From: Vulcanimicrobiota bacterium
GTDB lineage: Bacteria; Vulcanimicrobiota; Vulcanimicrobiia; Eremiobacterales; Eremiobacteraceae
Assembly: GCA_013290125.1 (NCBI GenBank)
Contig: JABCYQ010000013.1
Location: 1 to 64,000, forward strand
Direction of reading: 5' to 3'
DNA length: 64,000 bases
Shown here in pieces: positions 33,259 to 40,716 of the stretch (the first letter of the stretch is position 1; each line of letters begins with the position of its first letter). A program made the translations under genes and the position numbers. The notes beneath the pieces are model-generated. The model was given only the letters and a program-made list of their open reading frames with translations, was not told where the DNA came from and made no database searches.

Positions 33259-36200
33259 TTGGCTCAGACTGCGCGCGACACCACGAAGCAGACGTTCCAA
33301 CAAATTTTTGGCAGCGCAGGCCATGCCGTGTTCGCCTACGACATCAAGAGCGGTGCGCTCGTTGACGCCAATGACGCGGCCATCTCGCTCTTCGGTTACG
33401 CACGCCGCAAGTTGTTCAACCTCAAACTGGCTGACGTCATCGCACGCGACGAGGAAGAATTCATCCGGCAAAGCCTCCAAAAAGAAAAAGGCGCCGGCCC
33501 TCGAGTCGTGCGCTTTCGGATTGCCGATGTCGACGGGCACGTCACGCGAATCCAAGGCTTCGCGACACCGATAACGTACGCCGGCCGCCATGCGATGCTG
33601 ATCAGCGTCTCAAACGAAGATGCGCCTGCGAAAAAGCGCGCGCGCCAGGCAGCCGAAGCGGCACCGGTCCCAGCACCGGTCTTGCTCCAGCAGGTGAGGC
33701 GTCAGGAAGCGCTGATCGAATTCGCCAAGGCCGCGCTCGTCGAGCAGTCCGACGTGGAGCTAAAGCGCCTTGGAGCGCGACTGCTGCGCGACGGTCTAGC
33801 GGTCGACTTCGTCCTCGGTTACGACTATCGATACGGCGATCGCACGTTGACGTGCGTTGTGGCCGAAGGTTGGCAGGGCGCTTTCGACGAGGTTTCGTTC
33901 GACACCGAAGGCGACTCGCTCGCCGCCAGATCGTTTCGTTCGCGCGGCGTCGTTGCGGTCCCCGAGATCGATGTCACGGACAAACCGGCGGATTCCGCAT
34001 GGTTCCTCGACCGCTATTCGGTTCGAGCCGCTATCGGTATTCCGATCCGCTCCGATACGCGAGACTACGGCTCGCTGGTGGGCTACGTCAATCACCCGAA
34101 GCGTTTCGACGACGACGACGTTCGTTTCGCGTTGACGGTGGCCGGCGTTATCGCAATCGCGACAGAAGGTCTGCGCGCGCGCTCAATGGCGATCGCAACG
34201 GCGGAGCGCCTGACCGAAGTGCTCGCGAGTATCGTCGAACATTTCGTGCACATCGACCGTGCGTGGAAGATCAAATTCGTCAACGTGACCGTAGAGTCGC
34301 TCTTTTCTCGCCCCGCCGAAGATTTAGTAGGTGAACCGATCGAGAAGTGGTTTCCGTCCTTTTCGCAGGCCGAGCATCGGCAGCGCTACGAGGACGCTAT
34401 GCTTCGCGGCATCTCCTCACAGTTCGAATTCCGCTCGCTGCTCAACGGACACTGGTATGAAGCGCGCGTCCGCCCGACACCCGATGGCATCGCGGTATAC
34501 TTCCTTGATATCACGTTGCGGCACGACGCCGAAGATAAACGGCTCGATCACGAGCGACGGATCCGCCGCCTGATCAATCACATGCCGGCTATCCTGTGGG
34601 TGACGGATACGAATCTCACCCTTCAGACCTCGATCGGTGGAGCGCTGCGGCGGCTTGGCGCAGAAGACGATTCTATGGTCGGCAACAATCTGCGCACGAT
34701 GTTCGACGATCCGACGGGCCCGACGCTAAGCTCGCACGAGCAGGCGCTCGCCGGCGAATCCTGCGACTACATGGATTCCTTCGGCGATCGTACGTACGAG
34801 AGTCATGTCGAACCACTCCGTGATTCGCATGGCGCGATCATCGGCGTGGCTGGTCTTTGCATCGACGTGACCGAGCGCATCAGTCTTGAGAAGACCCTTG
34901 CCGAAGCGCAGAAGCTGGCCCGCTTCGGCACGTGGACGTTCGACCGTCAGAGCGGCGAGCGCACGATCACCGACGAACTGCTGCGCATTTTCGGGCGGAC
35001 TGCCGACGAGATTCCGGCAGACTTCACCGCTCTCGGCGATATCATCTACGCTGACGATGCGGCATTCGTGGCAGGGGCCATTGAACGCGCGATGCGGGCC
35101 GGTTCATCGTGGAGCATCGATCACCGCGTCAATCACAAGGACGGAAGCGTTCGGCACATCCAAAATGTCGGGCGATACGACGTAGATGAGAGCGGGGCCG
35201 CGACGCGCGGCTTTGGCAGCGTCTTGGATATCACGGAACGCAAAATCGCCGAGAGCGAACTCGTGCGTCTCGCCAACTTCGATGTCCTGACAAATCTACC
35301 CAATCGCATGCAGGTCGAAGTGCGGCTGTCGGAGTCGATGGGGCGAGCTCTCGAGCGCGGCAAGGTCGTCGCGTTGTGCTGCCTCGATGTCGATCGCTTC
35401 AAGACAATCAACGATACGTTGGGTCACGCCGCTGGTGACACGCTGCTGAAGGCCGTCGGAGACCGCTTGTCATCCGTCGTCCGGCGCGGCGACACCGTGG
35501 GGCGATTGGGTTCGGATGAATTCGCGATCGTGTTCGCCGACGTCGCGTCAGCGCCCGATCTGACTCTGCTCGCCGACAAGGTGACGGGCGTCTTCTCGGA
35601 GCCGTTTGTCATCGGGGGACGGGAACTGTTCGTCAACGCGAGCGCCGGATTCAGCATCTATCCGGGGGACGCGACCGACAGCGAGTCGCTCATCCGCCAA
35701 GCAGATACCGCGGTGCACACCGCAAAGGAGAGCGGCGGAAGTCAAGTGGCTTTCTTCAGCGCTGACATGCACGCCGAAGCAGACGCACGGCTCGAATTCC
35801 AGAACAATCTCTATCGTGCACTAGGCCGCGATGAATTCCGGCTGCACTTCCAACCCATCACCGACGCCGCAACTCGCGGACTCCGTGGGTTCGAAGCTTT
35901 GATCCGATGGGAACACCCGACGCTCGGCCTCGTCCAGCCCGATCGATTTATCCCGCTCGCCGAGCAGACCGGCCTTATCGTTCCGATCGGCGAATGGGTC
36001 TTGCGCCAAGCATGCGCTCAAGCGTCGGGTTGGCACAGCGGCGGCGCCGTCGATCCATGGGTTGCTGTCAACATCTCTGCGAGACAGTTCTCACATCCCG
36101 ACCTTATATCGCTCGTCGGCGACACGTTGCGCTCCTCCGGACTTCCGGCCGGCCGACTGACGCTCGAAGTGACCGAGAGCGCGGTCGTACGGGATATCCA

Positions 36201-36552
36201 GGCGGGCGCCGGCACGATACGATCGTTGCGGTCGATGGGTGTGAAGATCGCAATCGATGATTTCGGCATCGGGTATAGCTCGTTCGCCTACCTGCGTTCA
36301 TTCGCGTTCGACACCGTCAAAATAGATCGCTCGTTCACACGCGGCCTGCCGACCAAGGCAGAAGACGTCGCCATTACGCGCGGCATCATCGCGCTCAGCC
36401 AGGCGCTCGGCATGACCGTCACGGGCGAAGGCGTAGAAACCGAAGAGCAAGCCCGATTCCTGGCCGATGCGGGCTGCGACACACTGCAAGGATACTATAT
36501 CGGAAGGCCAACGCCGCGAGTTGCGCTGTTGGATTGGCCCCAGCCCGACTGA
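33259..36552 (+). CDS. PAS/GAF sensor with GGDEF and EAL domains (cyclic-di-GMP turnover)
   Basis: A 1097-aa soluble signalling protein. Order by eye: PAS (about 10-130), GAF (about 145-310), PAS (about 320-430), PAS (about 440-550), PAS/PAC (about 565-675), GGDEF (about 680-840), EAL (about 855-1095). The diguanylate cyclase signature reads GSDEF (near 751) in place of GGDEF, with an RRGD inhibitory I-site five residues before it. The EAL domain is intact: FEALIRWEHP, ETGLIVPIGEWVL-like segment, DDFGIGYSSFAYL, KIDRSF and GEGVETEEQ. Phosphodiesterase activity is therefore expected, cyclase activity less certain. Start is TTG at 33259, eight bases after GGGA. No membrane helix is present, so it senses cytoplasmic signals. 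Confidence 0.93.
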   Translation: MAQTARDTTKQTFQQIFGSAGHAVFAYDIKSGALVDANDAAISLFGYARRKLFNLKLADVIARDEEEFIRQSLQKEKGAGPRVVRFRIADVDGHVTRIQGFATPITYAGRHAMLISVSNEDAPAKKRARQAAEAAPVPAPVLLQQVRRQEALIEFAKAALVEQSDVELKRLGARLLRDGLAVDFVLGYDYRYGDRTLTCVVAEGWQGAFDEVSFDTEGDSLAARSFRSRGVVAVPEIDVTDKPADSAWFLDRYSVRAAIGIPIRSDTRDYGSLVGYVNHPKRFDDDDVRFALTVAGVIAIATEGLRARSMAIATAERLTEVLASIVEHFVHIDRAWKIKFVNVTVESLFSRPAEDLVGEPIEKWFPSFSQAEHRQRYEDAMLRGISSQFEFRSLLNGHWYEARVRPTPDGIAVYFLDITLRHDAEDKRLDHERRIRRLINHMPAILWVTDTNLTLQTSIGGALRRLGAEDDSMVGNNLRTMFDDPTGPTLSSHEQALAGESCDYMDSFGDRTYESHVEPLRDSHGAIIGVAGLCIDVTERISLEKTLAEAQKLARFGTWTFDRQSGERTITDELLRIFGRTADEIPADFTALGDIIYADDAAFVAGAIERAMRAGSSWSIDHRVNHKDGSVRHIQNVGRYDVDESGAATRGFGSVLDITERKIAESELVRLANFDVLTNLPNRMQVEVRLSESMGRALERGKVVALCCLDVDRFKTINDTLGHAAGDTLLKAVGDRLSSVVRRGDTVGRLGSDEFAIVFADVASAPDLTLLADKVTGVFSEPFVIGGRELFVNASAGFSIYPGDATDSESLIRQADTAVHTAKESGGSQVAFFSADMHAEADARLEFQNNLYRALGRDEFRLHFQPITDAATRGLRGFEALIRWEHPTLGLVQPDRFIPLAEQTGLIVPIGEWVLRQACAQASGWHSGGAVDPWVAVNISARQFSHPDLISLVGDTLRSSGLPAGRLTLEVTESAVVRDIQAGAGTIRSLRSMGVKIAIDDFGIGYSSFAYLRSFAFDTVKIDRSFTRGLPTKAEDVAITRGIIALSQALGMTVTGEGVETEEQARFLADAGCDTLQGYYIGRPTPRVALLDWPQPD

Positions 36553-36662
36553 TCCAAAATCCAGTCAGGATAAAGTCTGCGATCGGTACGCGGCGCGCCA
36601 AGGTTGAAACGCGCGCGCCATACAATTGTGCGCCGGAGAACATCGTTAACCCGCGAGGCCAC

Positions 36663-37790
36663 ATGCTAAAGCGACGAGACGTCCTCAGACTGGGAGCCAC
36701 CGGCGCGTTCGGACTGGCATTGACGAACGTCGGCAAAGCTATGGCCGGAGCGACCGGACCGAACGCTTCGTCGCCCCCCACGGCAGATGCAGAACTGGAC
36801 CGTCTCACCACGGCCGGCCTGCGCGCTTTGCCGCCGCTGCAACCCGCGGACTCAGTCAGCCGAAGCGGTCAGACGAAGCGTTTCACACTCGCGCTCGCGG
36901 CTGCGACGGTTGAACCATTGCCGAAACACCGCGTACCTGTACACGCCGTCAACGGCGCATCGCCCGGTCCGATATTGCGAGCCAGCGAGGGCGACGAACT
37001 TGAGATCACGGTCGTCAACCGCCTGCCCAAGGCCACCTCGATCCACTGGCACGGAATTCCGATACCGTTCACCATGGATGGGTCGGGCAGTTTCTCGCAG
37101 CAAGCGATTCGCCCGGATGAAACCTTTGTCTATCGTTTTGTCGCGCCCCAAGCGGGGACGTATATGTACCACAGCCATCTCCACGAGCTGGAGTTTGCGT
37201 CGGTGAGCGGCATGTTCATCGTCGATCCGCAAGTCGACGGGCGCGAACCGCGCTATGCGTCGGACATACCGATTTTCATCGGTTCGATCCCGTGGGAGAA
37301 AGCGCGGACTGCAGAAGCACAAGCTATACTCGCCGACGGCATGCTGATGACCGACATGGCCGCCAAACCGGGCGCCGATCCCTTGCCAGGAATAGGCGAC
37401 TCGATGGATCGCATGGATATGGTCGAGTACTGGTGCTTCAACGGCAAGACTTTTCCGGCGACGCAACCCATCGCAGTGCGATCAGGCGATCTCGTTCGTG
37501 TGCGTTTCGGGAATCTCACGAACATGGCGCATCCGATCCACCTTCACGGCCATTGGTTCCGAGTGATCGCGCAAGACGGCAGTCCGCTCGATCGGCCGCA
37601 GATCATGAACACCGTGCCGGTGCAGCCCGGTCAGACGATCGACATCGATTTTCTGGCGAACAATCCGGGCGTCTGGCCATTGCACTGCCACATCATCGCA
37701 CACATGGTCGACAACCATGACGTGATGAGCGGCCTGATGACCGTGGTCCAATACGACGGCTTCGGCCTACCCGCGATGATGCAGGGCTAA
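36663..37790 (+). CDS. Tat-exported two-domain multicopper oxidase
   Basis: Multicopper oxidases couple one-electron oxidation of a substrate (metal ion or phenol) to reduction of oxygen to water. The 375-aa product starts at ATG 36663, behind GAGG. It has a twin-arginine signal (KRRDVLRLGATGAFGLAL) and two cupredoxin domains. Copper ligand motifs: SIHWHG, YHSHLHE, AHPIHLHGHWF and LHCHIIAHM. The residue ten after the Cys, where laccases carry the axial Met, is His here; Met lies beside it at other positions. The end GLMTVVQYDG parallels GLITAIQYDS of the oxidase part of the 61527 fusion protein, so the two are related. It overlaps nothing and has no visible partner gene. Confidence 0.9.
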   Translation: MLKRRDVLRLGATGAFGLALTNVGKAMAGATGPNASSPPTADAELDRLTTAGLRALPPLQPADSVSRSGQTKRFTLALAAATVEPLPKHRVPVHAVNGASPGPILRASEGDELEITVVNRLPKATSIHWHGIPIPFTMDGSGSFSQQAIRPDETFVYRFVAPQAGTYMYHSHLHELEFASVSGMFIVDPQVDGREPRYASDIPIFIGSIPWEKARTAEAQAILADGMLMTDMAAKPGADPLPGIGDSMDRMDMVEYWCFNGKTFPATQPIAVRSGDLVRVRFGNLTNMAHPIHLHGHWFRVIAQDGSPLDRPQIMNTVPVQPGQTIDIDFLANNPGVWPLHCHIIAHMVDNHDVMSGLMTVVQYDGFGLPAMMQG

Positions 37791-37806
37791 ACGGCCTTGT
37801 TGCCGC

Positions 37807-39492
37807 CTACCTGCGGAACAACTTGACGAAGTTGTTGACGAGCATCGCGCCGATTCCGGACATCTGATCGTATCCCGGCCCAGCATGATACGGCGGAATG
37901 TTGCCGGCCGTGATGTCGCGGAAATTGGCGGTCGTGCCGTTGCCATAGCCATGCGTAAGCCACGTCTTGTAGAGCGTCACGTTGAAGTCGCCTGCGCGCG
38001 CGCCTTCGACCTGATTGATCTCCGTCAGGGACGCGCCGAATATCGGCGACGACATCGATGTTCCCCCGATCGGGCCTGACCAGGATCCGCCGAAGAAATA
38101 CGATCCGCCGGTGCCAGGGTCGGCGTCGAAGGCGAGATCCGGAAGGTTGCGCCCGCCCTTGATGATATGCGGCACATTCTGTTGCCATGACGGAACCACG
38201 AAGAGTTTCGAGACGCCGCCGCCCGTGCTATTCCAGCCGATCTCGCCAGTTTCGTTGCCGTTGCTGTCGACCGAAAGCGTTGTGCCGCCGATGGCTTCGC
38301 CGTGTGGAATGTCGACCGGCGTCCCCACCGCCACGCCCGAGCAGCCATCCCACGACGAACCTGTGTCGCCGGCCGACGAGTGGAACGTGATGCCGAGCGC
38401 GTTGCCTTGCTTGGCGACCGTATTGAGCGACGCTGGATAGCCTTTGTGGATCGCCGTCTCACAATAGCCGTAACTCGAGTTGAGCGTGTCGACTTTGTTG
38501 TCGCTGACGACCTGGTTGAAAATGTCGATGAAATTCGCGTTCGTCGGTTCATCGTACGTCACTTCGTAGACGTAGAGCGCTGTGCCGGGCGCGAGCGATG
38601 TGATCTGCTCGACGTCAAGCGTGGTCTCGACCGAATCGGGTCCGTCGCCCGGTGGCGGGCCGCCATCGACGAGAACGCGCGTAGTCGCGGGGCCCGTTCG
38701 ATTGATGCGGAAATATGCGAGGAACGAATTCAGATCGCTGTCGAGGAAGTCCGCGTCAGTCGCGACGCCCGACGCGTGGCCGGTGCCGGTGAATCCCTTC
38801 AGCGACGGCAAATCGTACGAGCGAGTAAAAACAAGCGGTCCGTATCCGCCGTCCGGGCCGAAGACGGGTTTGACATCCGGGCTGATCGCCGGAGCGACGA
38901 TGCGTCGACCTGTCCTCGGACCGAACGCGATGGTCGGCCGCATGCGACCGACGGCGTCCAAGCCTTGAACGCTGAAAACGAGATCGCCGATTTCTGCGGG
39001 CACGATGCCGGGGCGAATATTCGTGTACGTAAGTCTACCGTCAGCTGTGAGAACACGGTGAATATCGGTGTTGAAATATCTCGCCGCCACCGGCGCGGAC
39101 GCCAACGCGTCCACAACCGTACGGTTCGAGAAGACGTGGGTGATCGTCAGCCCGCCGCGCTGCAGCGATGCGATGACGCGCCCGTACTCCGCCGGCGTGG
39201 GCGCGAAGTAGTTCGAGAATTGCTCCGGCGTTAGGAAGTGATGAAAGAGCGGCGAGGCGGGGTCGGCTTGCGCTTGCGTCAGCGATTCGAGCTCTGCATC
39301 GCGATGATAGTTCAGGACGACCGCGACGCGCACACGCGTTCCTGCCGGAGCAGTACCGAAGTCGCGCACGCCGGTGACTGTGCCGATCTCGATCGGTGAT
39401 GTCGCCGCGGCGGCAACTGCGGTGCCGAGCGCAAACGTCAGAATTGCGGCAGCTAGAGAAAGGCGAGCAAGCATGGAGACCAACCTCATCAA
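37807..39492 (-). CDS. Secreted sedolisin-family (S53) serine-carboxyl peptidase
   Basis: Sedolisins are acid-active secreted endopeptidases. The 561-aa precursor has a signal peptide (1-29), a pro-kumamolisin activation domain (about 30-200; LTPEQFSNYFAPTPAEYGRV is typical) and the catalytic domain. Catalytic residues: Glu289 and Asp293 in SVETTLDVEQ, oxyanion Asp376 in SSAGDTGSS, nucleophile Ser479 in GGTSMSSP. The C-terminal Ca-binding site is recognisable in FRDITAGN and a following GYDQMSGIG. Complete and likely active. It is convergent with the multicopper oxidase gene, with 16 bases between them. Confidence 0.94.
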   Translation of the reverse strand: MMRLVSMLARLSLAAAILTFALGTAVAAAATSPIEIGTVTGVRDFGTAPAGTRVRVAVVLNYHRDAELESLTQAQADPASPLFHHFLTPEQFSNYFAPTPAEYGRVIASLQRGGLTITHVFSNRTVVDALASAPVAARYFNTDIHRVLTADGRLTYTNIRPGIVPAEIGDLVFSVQGLDAVGRMRPTIAFGPRTGRRIVAPAISPDVKPVFGPDGGYGPLVFTRSYDLPSLKGFTGTGHASGVATDADFLDSDLNSFLAYFRINRTGPATTRVLVDGGPPPGDGPDSVETTLDVEQITSLAPGTALYVYEVTYDEPTNANFIDIFNQVVSDNKVDTLNSSYGYCETAIHKGYPASLNTVAKQGNALGITFHSSAGDTGSSWDGCSGVAVGTPVDIPHGEAIGGTTLSVDSNGNETGEIGWNSTGGGVSKLFVVPSWQQNVPHIIKGGRNLPDLAFDADPGTGGSYFFGGSWSGPIGGTSMSSPIFGASLTEINQVEGARAGDFNVTLYKTWLTHGYGNGTTANFRDITAGNIPPYHAGPGYDQMSGIGAMLVNNFVKLFRR

Positions 39493-39535
39493 GCGGGCTA
39501 TTTTGCCAGATGTCGCTTACGTTCGCGCGCAGATA

Positions 39536-40459
39536 CTACCTTTGCTCGCCGCCTATATGGGACTTTGGGCCAGGGAATTCCAGCAGAGTCCACGATGCGA
39601 CAGAGCTTGGAGTGCCGATGTCTTTGGGTATCGCCGAAACATCGGCGAATGCAGCGCGATCAAACTCGCTCTGGACGATGCCGCCGTCTCTAATCACGAT
39701 GTCGTCATCATCAATCTTTCTACCGCCTAAGCCGCTTAGCCGAACGCGCAAGGCTATGAGGCGTGCTCGTGCGTCGAGCATCGTGACTGTTGTCGTCCCT
39801 TTGCACCATCGACACCAATCTACAAACGACTTTCGGTCGAAGTGCCACGAGCTGCCAACCCGCAGAGTAGCGGGTGGAATGCCGAACATCGGCGCAGAGT
39901 AGAATTTGCAAAACGGATCGTCGCCCAGCGGCGGCCCGTCGAGTTGGAACTCATGTCCATGCCGGATGATGATCGAAGTTCGTATCAATTGTTCATTTTG
40001 CGCCGAAAACTTTCTCTTCCTGATAGTCGCATCGTTCGATTCAGTGTACAGGCTCGGGATATGGAGAAAAATCATCCTCGACAGAATGAAATCGTTTGAT
40101 CCTCCACGTGCGACGGAGCACTTGATTGCCAGGGTTGACGGATCGTATTGGTCGACAGAACCATGTTCCGTGTTTTCCACAGACCTGTCGGAGATATGGC
40201 CCACCCACACGTAAACGTCTCGGCGGTGGATGTGAGGCGAGAGAAGAAGAGTTGAGGACGACGCGATACTTGGATTCGCCGACGTAAAATATGTCGTAGA
40301 AAGCGTCAGCGCAATCGACGCAGAGACGGTCGCGAGGAGTAAGCGATTATTACCTTCTTTGGTGATAGGGTTACCCGATCTCCAGCGACACAATTGTGTC
40401 GTTCGCAATCTTGAAGACGTGGTCGAGTTCGACTGGGCTTCCTGGAAAATTACCTTCAA
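39536..40459 (-). CDS. Hypothetical exported protein, start uncertain, possibly decaying
   Basis: Function unknown. After a poorly defined N-terminus the frame shows a signal-peptide-like run (LLLATVSASIALTLSTTYFTS), then DVYVWVGHISDRSVENTEHG and GSVDQYDPSTLAIK. Its C-terminal half reads FGIPPATLRVGSSWHFD, GTTTVTMLDARARLIALRVR, DDDIVIRDGGIVQSEF, an order I associate with secreted proteins of this type of organism. No ATG, GTG or TTG stands just before the signal-like segment; the first ATG (40459) lies 89 bases inside the SnoaL gene. The stretch 39.9-40.4 kb is visibly richer in A+T than its surroundings. Either the start is unconventional or the gene is being lost. Confidence 0.45.
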   Translation of the reverse strand: MKVIFQEAQSNSTTSSRLRTTQLCRWRSGNPITKEGNNRLLLATVSASIALTLSTTYFTSANPSIASSSTLLLSPHIHRRDVYVWVGHISDRSVENTEHGSVDQYDPSTLAIKCSVARGGSNDFILSRMIFLHIPSLYTESNDATIRKRKFSAQNEQLIRTSIIIRHGHEFQLDGPPLGDDPFCKFYSAPMFGIPPATLRVGSSWHFDRKSFVDWCRWCKGTTTVTMLDARARLIALRVRLSGLGGRKIDDDDIVIRDGGIVQSEFDRAAFADVSAIPKDIGTPSSVASWTLLEFPGPKSHIGGEQR

Positions 40460-40697
40460 GACGAGCGCGCACGATGACTATGTCTCTGTCCACAGTTGCG
40501 CTCAAAGGTTCGAGCGCATAAGTATACTTCGCGTCCGCCTCCCTCTTCCAACGCCGAATCGCATCACGGCCTCGATGATCTTCATCATCGTCATGAACCA
40601 CGCCGTCTTCAGCAAAGCAACGTGCGATCGCATCCGCATCTTTCGCCTTTTCTGCCATCAGATAGTTCTCGACGGGGTCAGGTAATTTGGGTAACAT
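40371..40697 (-). CDS. SnoaL-like / NTF2-fold small protein
   Basis: A 108-aa protein of the nuclear-transport-factor-2 superfamily, which includes ketosteroid isomerases and polyketide cyclases (SnoaL). Typical elements: PVENYLMAEKAKDADAIARCFAEDGVVHDDDEDHRGRDAIRRWK, then a sheet with DIVIVRARLEGNFPGSPVELDHVFKI and the terminal IVSLEIG. ATG at 40697 has a strong AGGAGGATC ribosome-binding site. It follows the cyclase/ATPase gene by 19 bases and is likely its operon partner. The substrate is unknown. Confidence 0.88.
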   Translation of the reverse strand: MLPKLPDPVENYLMAEKAKDADAIARCFAEDGVVHDDDEDHRGRDAIRRWKREADAKYTYALEPLSATVDRDIVIVRARLEGNFPGSPVELDHVFKIANDTIVSLEIG

Positions 40698-40716
40698 CGC
40701 GATCCTCCTCGCGCGC

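Noticed and set aside
39374-39902. Plus-strand frames opposite the sedolisin start and the 39536 gene
   Set aside because: No signal or family; the opposite strand has the sedolisin signal peptide and a more protein-like frame.
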